Assembly (NCBI GenBank): GCA_029207755.1
Contig: JARCOQ010000005.1
Coordinates: 59,035,414 to 59,099,413 of the forward strand
DNA: 64,000 bases
DNA from: Chamaea fasciata
Taxonomy: Eukaryota; Chordata; Aves; Passeriformes; Sylviidae
Direction: 5' to 3'
The notes beneath the pieces were generated by a model. It worked only from the letters and a program-made list of their open reading frames with translations. It was not told the DNA's origin and searched no databases. Made by a program: the position numbers and the translations under genes. This document shows, in pieces, positions 1 to 9,276 of the stretch; the first letter of the stretch is position 1, and every line of letters starts with the position of its first letter.

Positions 1-348
1 AAGTGGGTTCTAATCAGGTCTCTTGGTAAAACAACAAACCCTTTTTATTCTCTCCTATAGGATGATGGGGGCATTCTGTGAAAGCAGTGATTTTTCATTA
101 ACATGTGGGACCAGAGGGATGTTTCACAGGGGATGGTAAAAAGACTGGGCTCCCTTTGGAACCTGCAGCAGGATCAGCCTCAGTCTAAGTGCTGAGGCAG
201 CAACTTGGGGAGCACTTCCTTAGGCAGGGAGAATTGTGCCATCCTCAGGCACCAGATCCTTCCTTGCAGGGAGGGTTCTATTGAGCACATTACACAGACA
301 ACCTGGTGCACAGCCTTCTCTCTCCTGGGTCCACTCCAAATCCTGTAC
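1..348 (-). other. ATP6V0A4: Intron of ATP6V0A4 (partial)
   Basis: This stretch follows the donor of coding exon 3 (GT at 348-347 on the minus strand). The next exon of the family, which would start with a TVLEKLEGE-like helix, cannot be found here and must lie left of the window. I see no repeat or other gene. Confidence 0.7.
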
Positions 349-443
349 CTCCATATCAATCATTTCCCGAGGCAGGGGGGTCTCCGGGTACTTTTCTCCT
401 TTGACTATCTCAACATCATCTTCCATCTCATTTTCCAGAAAAC
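349..443 (-). CDS. ATP6V0A4: ATP6V0A4 coding exon 3 (residues 66-97)
   Basis: The acceptor CTTTCCTTGCAG ends at 444. GT completes the split Arg codon and is followed by [20 protein letters not shown] and the family's conserved TPLPREMI. The donor is GAG|GTACAG with GT at 348-347, phase 0. The segment between FLE and PLPREM diverges between isoforms and here is acidic. Confidence 0.93.
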
Positions 444-1943
444 CTGCAAGGAAAGATCACAGAAGTCTCAACACAGAATCATCCCTGGTGCATCATCCTG
501 GTCACCAGCTTGTTGCTCAGCCAGGACCAAAGCATCCCGTGGCGGTGTGACCAGATCAAGTGATATACAAAGGCCATCATCCTAGTGCATATACACAGCC
601 ACCAAGGAATTAACACCCCAGCCTCCTTTCTCAGTGGAGATGCTGTTTCTTCTGAAGTCACAGTACCCAATCCCACATTGGCAGCCCTCATCCCTGGCAT
701 AAGTGGCCACCATGGCCCCCTTTATTTGGGGCAGTGAGTAAGGCACACAGAAATCTCAGGTTCCGCTGCTTTGCCCAACAACGCCAAGTGCTGCCACCAT
801 GGCTAAAAGTGGGCACCAGCGTTGTGGTGGGGAGAGTGCAGAGCTCCCAGGACACGTATCCACAGGACAGTGGGAATCATGAGCTCTGCTTCTTGGATTT
901 TGAAGATTTATCCTGAGGCTGAAGCCCTTGGCCACAAGAAGTGTGTGCCAACAGCTGGTGCACTGATGTAAGAGTCAGGTTATCTGGACCAGCCCCCTGC
1001 CCAGCCTCAGATTTATCTTATGATTTTATAAAAGCTTATTAACCTCCTTTCAGTTCGGTTAACCATTTTCAAAACAGGGGCAACAATTTATTGCTCATGT
1101 GGGGTGAAGTGGTAATTAGCTGATGCATGGAAAACATTTCCAGGGGCTCAGATGAAAACATCACCATTTTGCCACTAATTCTGCTCCCCAGTGTGAGAGC
1201 ACTTAAAGAACTAAATCCCACACCACCAGTTGGCAGGAAGCCGATTGCATTTGACAAGTGTTTACTTACGCAGGATTCTCTCCAAGGATTCGCACCTTCT
1301 CACTTCATTCACAAACTTTCTCTGGAAGCTGTTGACATTCACATTCAGCTGAAAAACAGGAGGGAAAACAAGCCTGGGGCTGCACAGTGCTGCACTCATT
1401 TTTAACATCAGCAGAGAATGAGTGCCTTTGGTGCGGACGGCAAACACCACTGTGTCTGAGAGGGTCCTACTGGCAGGGCAGCACCATGAGATTCCTTGTG
1501 GCCTGGGACCTGTGGCCTTCCACACAACTTGGCTCTGACACCAGGAGTCACAGAAGGCCCTTCATGGAGAAACTTCCTGCATCCTAGCAATGCAAAGGAT
1601 CATTCTTTGGTCGTGCAGAGGGCATGCAGAGCACTGGATGAGGACTTGGGGAGGGGTGGTGTCTTGGCATGATGTTTGGGTTTCAGGGGAGCCTTGGCGA
1701 AATCCCACTCTCACCATGGACTTTCTGGTCCCCCTACAGGTGCATCTTTTCCAAGTGCTTTGAGGGAAGGACAAGCACACCCTGGGGCACATCTCCAGCT
1801 CAGCATGCCAGCCGGGCACTACTCACGTCTCTGAACTGGACCAGCCCCAGCTCCCCGAGCTCAGCCACGCAGCAGTAGGCAGCCTCCACCTGCAGGAAGA
1901 GCTGCCTCAGGCTCATCTCCTCACTCCGGAAGATGGAAGCCAT
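349..1943 (-). CDS. ATP6V0A4: V-type proton ATPase 116 kDa subunit a, isoform 4; 5' part of gene (three coding exons)
   Basis: Subunit a of the membrane V0 sector of the vacuolar H+-ATPase couples rotor and stator and forms the proton half-channels. The a4 isoform serves acid-secreting epithelia such as renal intercalated cells, and human mutations cause distal renal tubular acidosis. Three exons (1827-1943, 1270-1348, 349-443) join in frame to give the first 97 residues of a protein of about 840. They cover only the start of the cytosolic N-terminal domain. Family hallmarks are [46 protein letters not shown] and the PLPREMI loop. The a4 assignment rests on [11 protein letters not shown] and on the neighbours TMEM213 and KIAA1549; a1 differs at these positions. 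The gene runs off the left edge. The start ATG at 1943-1941 fits the conserved family N terminus. Confidence 0.95.
444..1269 (-). other. ATP6V0A4: ATP6V0A4 intron between coding exons 2 and 3
   Basis: An 826-nt intron with a canonical GTAAGT donor and a TTGCAG acceptor. I see no coding exon, RNA gene or clear repeat. The open frames here show no family resemblance and are treated as chance. Confidence 0.8.
1270..1348 (-). CDS. ATP6V0A4: ATP6V0A4 coding exon 2 (residues 40-65 plus one base)
   Basis: The acceptor CTGTTTTTCAG ends at 1349. The exon encodes [20 protein letters not shown] and then SLERIL, and leaves a single C before the donor GTAAGT (GT at 1269-1268). The length of 79 nt fits 26 codons plus one base. 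The C joins GT of the next exon to form Arg. Confidence 0.95.
1349..1826 (-). other. ATP6V0A4: ATP6V0A4 intron between coding exons 1 and 2
   Basis: A 478-nt intron with a GTGAGT donor and a TTTTTCAG acceptor. Nothing else was recognised. Confidence 0.85.
1827..1943 (-). CDS. ATP6V0A4: ATP6V0A4 coding exon 1 (residues 1-39)
   Basis: The ATG is at 1943-1941 and is followed by [15 protein letters not shown] and a conserved double-cysteine [13 protein letters not shown] helix. The donor reads GAC|GTGAGT with GT at 1826-1825, and the exon ends in phase 0 after VQFRD. A likely acceptor (CTTCCAG) ends at 1964, leaving 20 nt of 5' UTR in the same exon. Confidence 0.95.
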
Positions 1944-3779
1944 CTTGCCCGTTCTTCTCTGACCTGGAAGGCCCTGGGAGTCCCTGTGGTAGCAGGATAC
2001 TCTTCCTTGCCCAAGCAGGTGCAAGAAGGTGCCAAGTTCTGCAGAAACATTGCGGTCACAGAGTCAAAGTGCTGGATGATAAGCCAGTGCTGCCCATTGT
2101 GTTCTCCAAAAGAATTTGTTCACCTTCTGAGAGCCTCCTTGAACCCACATGAGGCTCTGTCCCACCAGAGCAGTGATAGATGCTAAGGTGTACGTGTGCC
2201 ACAGGGAAAGGGGAGAGTCACCGGTCTCCTGTGATAAATGGTGAGCAAATACCCTTCCTTGTCCTCTGCTGGACCTAAGCACTTCAGACCACTGCACTCA
2301 GGCTCTGTATTTTGGTTTTGGATGCTGAGACTGGAAAGAAGTCGATTTCTCTTTCCCTTAAACATGCAGACAAAAAATAACCAAACCAAAACAAACCCCA
2401 ATAATTTCACCTTGCAATTAGACAAGTGGAAGAGGTCTGACTGGTTTTTTATCACTTTCATTGATAGTATGAACATTGCAAACCCATCTAGAGCATGTTA
2501 TATGGGTGTTGGGAGAAGAGCAGACTATTTTCTTTAAATTAAAACAACCATTAAGATTTCAAAATAATTTTCTCCCCATAAAGGACTGTTTTCAAAATAA
2601 GATACATGAAATAACATGCATTGCACAAAATTTCCTCTCTTCTCAATGCTTATTATTATTTACTTTGAATAACCTGAACATAGAAATTGTCTTTAGTTGT
2701 TCTCACAAAAAATTAACTGATCAGCATGCACAAACACAGTAATTATGTTTTTCCAGAGAAAATCATGCAAGTAGATACAGTTCTTGCTTGTGTTTAATTC
2801 TGTAGCAAGCCTATGTTTTATAAATAGCAAAACAAAATCCCTTTGTAACCTCAACCTTGTTGACAAGGGTAGCAAGTCAATTGTCTTTAACCCCTTCTGT
2901 CTCTATGAACCTTGTCTTTCTGCATTTTTTAAATAAATTGTGGATTCTATGAATTCTCTTTATAACATGCAAAAGATTCATCTTAAATAGAAGAGAAGCA
3001 TTTCACAAGATATTAAAGGGTTGTTTAACAGGAGCATGATATTCACAGGTCTGTATTTGCTCAAATGTCCTGGGAATTTTCCTTCTTTTAATCTCTGTAC
3101 CCATTCACTCAAAAATTTAAGATGCTGAAAATACAGTATGTGGTAACTATTAGCTTGTTAAAAGAAAACATCATGTGCCAACTTAAATGAACTCAGTATG
3201 TACATTTTAAATTTGGTTGGACGTTTTTCAGTAAACTGTATTTTTCACAGGAGAAAAAGACAAAAGCTGCAAGAGACTCACTACTTCTGCAAAGTAAATC
3301 TGTAATAAGTAAATCAAAAAGTTTAAGAGATCATCAAAGTGTCCAATCTTAATTTCTTTAGACTGAAAAATGTGAAGAAATGATAATCTAAAGCAGTTTG
3401 TATTTCTAAACCTGCAGTAAGCTTCCATTTAAAAAGTGCTAAATCCTTAGAACTAATAGAACAATACTCAAATAAAATATTTAGAAATATCTTAATTAAG
3501 CTGCTTCAAGCCATCCAAAACCAGGGTTCTACTCTTCCTTGGTAATCTGTCTGGGAAAACTCCAAAAGCTCACTTTCATCTTGATTTGGAGTGAGAGAAA
3601 TACCTACTCCAAGGAAGGCAGAGCTGCCACCCCTCAATTATTCCTACAGATGCAGGAGGCTTGCCCAAAAGCGCCTGCTGGCCAGCAATACTTCTGTCAA
3701 AATCACCTGCCCCACACCTCCCCACTCTCCCTCGCCCCCAGTTTTGGTTTTGGCAGAAAAAGAATTATTTGAGAAATCC

Positions 3780-4620
3780 CTCACATTTCCCCCCGCCGCT
3801 ATTTCCATTAAAAGGCATTAAAACGCGCCGGGTTTGGGCAGGGCAGATCGCGGCGCCGTGACCTGCCGGGCAGAAGGTGCAGAAGGTGCAGAAGGCGCAG
3901 AAGGTGTCACCGGGGTTTACCTGTCAGCCACCACGCTCCTTTCCGCCAGCCCCTGTCCCCGGGGCAGGGGCGAGCTGTCCCCTGGCTCGCCCGGTGTCCG
4001 TCCGCAGGTGACAATGACAGCAGGGCTCTGCAGTGGCGCCGGGAGGGGAGGGGAGGGCAGCCCTGGCCGAATGTCCCGTCCCACACAGGGCACGGCAAAC
4101 CTTTGCTTTTAAGGTCAGAACTGGTCTGGACCAGAGATGGGACACCCTTTCTGTCCCAAAACAGCCCCCAGGTGGACGGGACAGAACGGTCAGCACCTCT
4201 GTGCCAGGTGGCAGCCGTGTTGTGACAGCACGCGTCTTGTTGGGACTGACAACAGAGGGGACAACCCGGCTGTCACCGCCCCGGCCACCCGAAGAGAGAC
4301 AAAGCCTTTGGAACCTGCTGTGTGAGGAGCGCTAACACCTCATTTGGGAGCTCTGGCCGCAGGATCAGTGGCCAGGGAGGTGGAAAAACCTTCCGCGCTG
4401 TTTCTCGCTGGTTTTTCCTCGCTGAAGGCAGTCTGGGGAAGGACAGGGAAACGATGGGAGATTAATGATTTTCCTGGCGCAGGGGGACGGGCAGAGCGAT
4501 AGAGCAGGCAGAGGGCTGGGAGGGCACGGGCTCTGTTAACCAGGGGCAGTGCTGACAGGGAACTTGATTCCCACTCCTTGACGTAACAAATGCTGGGGGG
4601 AAAAGGGGCTTTATAGACTC
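3780..4620 (-). promoter_or_regulatory. ATP6V0A4: GC-rich block; possible ATP6V0A4 promoter and noncoding first exon
   Basis: This is the most CpG-rich stretch of the divergent interval, with GCGCCGGG, TCGCGGCGCCG and many CpGs against an AT-rich background. On the minus strand there is a donor-like GACAG|GTAAAC with GT at 3920-3919. It could join the acceptor ending at 1964 just upstream of the ATP6V0A4 ATG, which would make the GC-rich sequence above 3921 an untranslated first exon. On the plus strand a TGACGTAA element (about 4579) and a TTTATAG box (about 4610) resemble a CRE and a TATA box. All of this is inference from sequence. Confidence 0.35.
3871..3906. repeat. Four tandem 9-bp units (CAGAAGGTG)
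   Basis: Four direct copies of CAGAAGGTG begin at 3871, 3880, 3889 and 3898. The third has C for T at position 8. It is a short minisatellite inside the GC-rich block, close to the putative untranslated exon boundary at 3921. Confidence 0.9.
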
Positions 4621-5343
4621 CCTGGCACTTCAGCTGCTAAAGCAAGGGCTCCAGAGAGAAATTTGGCCCCTCGTAAAACCAATGGCTTTTCTCCCACTGA
4701 TGAGGCAGAGTTTCACCCGGATGAAAACAGCTGGCTGGGACACTACTAAATCTAGCACCCAGAAGAAAAAATTCCTCTCAAAAGAAGAACTACTGGAAAT
4801 GCACAGCTATATGTAAATAGTAAAGTACCCTTAAAGAAATGCTTTCTCAGACCTGTTCTTTTGGAGGTGCCCAGTACCCCCGACCTAACGAGCCAAAGGG
4901 TTTAGTTAGTCCGTGGGAACACTGCCAAAAAACAAGCAACTGCAGAGGGTTTCCCAGCATAGGGGTTTTCTATTCAAAAGCAACAGAGTTGCCCCACTTC
5001 ATAAGGTCAGTTTGGTGAGAAGGGTCCTGCTGCTTGCTCAAGTCCAGCTGTCTCAAGCTATGTGACCCAAAAAGGAGACATTAAAAATGACAAGGTCATT
5101 TTGACAGGTGGGCCTAAAACGTGCATTTTGCTGAGCAAACCACCCAGCTGAACTGGCTGTTGGGGCTCCCACCCACTTTGGCCACACTGTGCTTCTCCTG
5201 GGCTAGCCACTGCACATGGTCAGCTCTGCTTTCTCTATCAGTGCTACCAAAGCAAGGGATCAAAGGCTGATGAAAGTCTGCACCTTCTGCTGGGAAATTC
5301 GAAATTTTGATAAGGTAGATGTGAAGTCACTGCCTTTGGCCAT

Positions 5344-5350
5344 GTAAACA
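5344..5350 (-). promoter_or_regulatory. Forkhead-type motif (TGTTTAC on minus strand)
   Basis: The plus strand reads GTAAACA, a full forkhead core. It lies between two genes known from intercalated cells, where FOXI1 is the established regulator of several V-ATPase subunits. A 7-bp match is common by chance, so function is only suggested. Confidence 0.25.
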
Positions 5351-7798
5351 TCCTGCAGGGCTGTGGAGGAGCTGGCGTGGCAAAGGAAGGACTTTGCCTT
5401 CCAGCCCATACTGGAAGTAATGCTAGTGCTATTAAACAACAGGAGTCATCCTTCAGTTCCAAACTGGTGCATATTGTCACAACAAAATGAAACAGCTGCT
5501 CAGGCTACTCCCCATCACCTCTGAACCAGAGCACATTCTTCCTCCTGTGTTCATTTGATGACACCAGGCTTTGCTTCCTCTTTGCTCCTTTGCTGCTCTT
5601 ACTCAGCCCTCAGTGACACTCAGCTACTCCCCAAAAAGCTGTTGGGACTGGGGGAGCAAAAAGGGCCCCCAAAACACACTTCATCACCAAAGCAAGCTGC
5701 ACTGAGCTGGCTGCTCCATCCTGTTAGCCAAGGAGTGAGCAGGGAGGGATATAGCCGTCTCTGCTGCCCTCCTCCCACGCTTTCCGGGTGAGAAGCAGAG
5801 AGAAGAAGAAAGCATATCCTATTTCATGCCTCTGGCATGTGGAAGTAAGAACATTATTTTATAATAATCCTATTAATGCAGATGAGATGATGATGGCGGG
5901 GCATGAGGCACCATTTAGAGAAGGTTCATCAGTGGACTCTTTGTTGATGCAGGCAGTTCTGCCTGGGCGAGCTGAAGGCAGCCTTTCACTGCCTGGCTGG
6001 TCTTGAGTCCCCTCACTGAGGTCTCCAGATGAGCAGCATGGGGTCACAGTAGGGCCACAGGCTCAACATTTGTCTAATACCAACCCCAGCCTGGACTGGA
6101 AAACACAAAGGACAGGGTTGTGCAGTTTTCCAAAACGCTAGACTTGCTTTCTTCTGTGTGACAGAGAGCACATCCCCTCTCCCCTTCTTTCATTTAAAGA
6201 ATAAAACCTTTGTGGTTTTGATTTTTTTTCTCTGAGTTTTAAAAACCAACACCCCTGTTCACAGGCAGCTTTATCTTAGATGGCTTTTTTTCACATCAAT
6301 GAAGACAGCAAACAAGTTGGCCCCCTCCCTGATGGACACATTATTGGCAGCAGGTTTAAGATTTTGAGCTTTTTCTTGCAGCAGCAGCAATCAGATTTTA
6401 TTTTGAATAAAAAAATATAAAACCAGTTGCCTAAACAGAGTATGTATATATACACACACAGAGTGAGTGCATATGTGTGTGATAAAGGTAATAACTTTCT
6501 GAGAGCCACACCTGGTGACATGTCAAGGGCAATACTTCCGTCACCAGAGAATCCTAGCCATGAAGCTCTCTGTGGCACAAAATCTACTGAACAGTAGGTA
6601 TTGCCTCCTTCATAACCGTCAGGGAAAGCCGCCCAGCAGCCCTACACTGTGGAAGAATCTCCTTAGAGGAGACTGGGGAAGTACCTAATTTTAGAGTAAA
6701 CAATCTTGAGAACTGCATGAAAATGGGAGCCCAAGGAAAGCAAGCACATCTCTGCGGGCCTGCAGTTGTGCTTCACATGCCAGGGCACCCTTGTGGAGGG
6801 AGGCAGGAGTAGAAATTAGGAGAAGGCTCTGGAGTGTCTTATCGCTCCTTGGGCAGTCATAGCACTGAGGTATGAACGTGTTACAAAGAAGAAATGGAAA
6901 AAATCCAAATCTGTGCCAGGAAATGATTTTGCAGGGCTCCCATTGTGTCTGAACTTATCAAGCAAAGCCTTCATTTCCAACCTGATCCAAAAATCACTGG
7001 AGCCAAGCGCAGCCTGTTCGCTGCTTCAGGAGACTTTGGAGCGGCCCTTTCTGAACCACGGAGGGAACACATTTTGGAAAGGAAAAGAAACACATTATGT
7101 TAATTGTGCAAATGCATTTTCAGCATCCCTTAGAAATGGGGACATTTGCCTACAAGCCGACAAAGAGTATTTAGTTAATAGTTAAAATTCAAAAGAGATT
7201 TCATTAAAAATGGAATCATTCATGCAATAGCAGAGCAGTTTTGTCCTTTTGTTTCCCCTCAAGCACTTGGTGCTGCACAGAACACTTTTGAATTCATTTA
7301 CTTTTGCAAAATTAATTGCCAGGTCAATTTTCAGTGGGAATAGAAGGTGAGGCATTCAGAAGAGAAAGGTGATTCTGGCAGACAGCAGAGAGCCTTTCCC
7401 ATTTGAAGAATTGAGGTTTAGTTTTGATGCAACAGGCAGCTCCGAAAAATACTCAAATTAAAGGCAACCTCCACAAAAGGACTGAGACACTGAAATGAGC
7501 CAGAGATGAAGATTATCCTAGAGGTGAATTTCAACCAGCTCCAAGCATTTTACAGCATCTCTTCTGCTCTGCTGTGACTCTTGTCTACCAAGGCCAAGAG
7601 TGGTGGCTGCTGGGGTCACACCCCTGGCCCTGCTGCCAGTGGAGCACGACTCACCTGGTGCCACACCTTGGGTGTCAGCTGAAGGACAGAAGGACGGGGC
7701 TGTGCATCCCAGCGGTAGCAGGAGGTGACTGTCACGGACCAGCCAGCACAGCCCCGGCTCTGGTGGTGTGTTGACATGAAAACAGGGAGACAAGGTGG

Positions 7799-7805
7799 GT
7801 AAACA
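7799..7805 (-). promoter_or_regulatory. Second forkhead-type motif (TGTTTAC on minus strand)
   Basis: The plus strand reads GTAAACA, as at 5344. It lies 1.4 kb upstream of the TMEM213 start codon. The same caution about chance matches applies. Confidence 0.25.
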
Positions 7806-9194
7806 CGCCCGTCTCAGCTGACGGCCTTCACCTGCGGCTCAGTGTGCCCTCTGCCCTGATGCATCGTGGAAATATTCACAGCTGGGTGGGAGAAGGGCAG
7901 CTTTGGTGGTGAGGACAAGTGGGTTCACCCCACAGAAACACGGCAGGGCTAGGCCTATGTGGGTTTTGCTGCCAAGGTTTTTCTTAAATGAAGGGCGACA
8001 AAATCAACCTCACAGCTTTGCAGAGCTGTACCCTAGTGTGTGCCATTCATGTGGGAAGCCTGTTATGTCCTTCCCTGTGAGTTTCAGCCATGCGGAAGGG
8101 AAAAGAGGGAAAATTGTTAAATGCTCTCTATCCTACAAAGACTGCTGCCCCACATGCCTCGCCCTGTGCCTCCCCTAAGATGTCTGCAAATCCGCAGCAG
8201 GCCCTCAGAGAGGTCCCTTCTAACATGAGCACCCAAAGATATGAGTGACCACTGCAGAAGAGCACCAGCAACCTGCTCCCTGTGGAGCTCACTTCCCCCA
8301 GTGCCTTCCTGCCTGATGTTTTCTGTAACAAGGACATCATCACGTCAAAGATAGGAGCAAGCACAACCAACAGCCTGGAGAAGAACAGCAATGTGTGCTG
8401 CTCATCAGACCAGGACAACACCACATGCACTTCTATGGTGTGAATTTTCCAGCCGGGATTGCAGAAAAATTCCTGCTCTCCAGCAAGCATCATTTTTCTA
8501 TCCACCCTCCTGGTCTGCAGACAGAGCTATGCTTGCAGGAAAGCTCAGCTTCTGGCTTTGCACATCTCAAAGAGGAGGTGCAATAACCACCAGAGAAGAA
8601 AGAACAGCTTTTCCAGAATCACTCTGCAGAGGGTGATGCAGGCAGGGAGAGAGCTGTGCTCACAGGGAAACAACAGCAGCAGACCCAAGGATGCTGTTTT
8701 TTGGGATTCCACACAGCTATTCCAAAAAAGCATCGCTGCAGAAGTCAAGCCAGTGAACATGCAAAAAATAAATAGCCAGTTTGGCTAAGTCTCTGCTCCA
8801 ATCCTCTACTCCTTTCCAGCTCTATTAAACCATCTTGACAGGACCAAAAAGAGACTCAAAAGACAGAAGCTGCCTGGGACCCTGTTGGGAAGGGCTGCCT
8901 CTGAAGGCCTTTTCTCCTTCCAGCGTATCCTGGGGAGAAACCTTCAGGCTTAACCTTTAGAGGCCACCTCCCGGTATCCACCTCCCACTGAAGCTATTTT
9001 GGTCAGAGCCCTTCTCTTTCCTCACCTGGTTGTGGCAGGAAAGTTCAAGGCGTCCTGGCAGCAGGAAGCTCCCTTGCTCCACCCTCTGCCCAGCACAGCG
9101 GCTCCCTGAGCTCACCGAGTGTTTGCTGCCCCGGGTCTGCCAGCGACAGCGACCTGCTCCGTGTGGACACCCGGGTGGGAGCGGGACCCTCGGC

Positions 9195-9276
9195 ATGAAG
9201 CACTTCTCCTGGGAGCCCTGGGCAGCCCTTGCCGTGCTCCTCCTCGCCGCTGCCCTCTGGGATTCCTGCTCAGCAG
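9195..9276 (+). CDS. TMEM213: TMEM213 coding exon 1 (signal peptide)
   Basis: The ATG at 9195 begins MKHFSWEPW followed by a hydrophobic AALAVLLLAAAL core and the cleavage-like CSA. The donor is GCAG|GTATTT with GT at 9277, leaving one G that joins CT of exon 2 to encode Ala. No in-frame upstream ATG gives a better signal peptide. Confidence 0.92.

Larger units (their letters stand above)
1964..9194. other. Head-to-head intergenic interval between ATP6V0A4 and TMEM213
   Basis: These 7.2 kb separate two divergently transcribed genes. No coding exon is supported. From about 2.2 to 3.7 kb the DNA is AT-rich. From 3.78 to 4.62 kb it is GC-rich with CpGs and may contain the ATP6V0A4 promoter. From 4.7 to 9.0 kb it is mixed. 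Around 6.9-7.4 kb an AT-rich block with several TAAT and TTAATT cores might be a conserved regulatory element, but that needs an alignment. Upstream 5' UTR exons of either gene may be hidden here. Confidence 0.6.
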
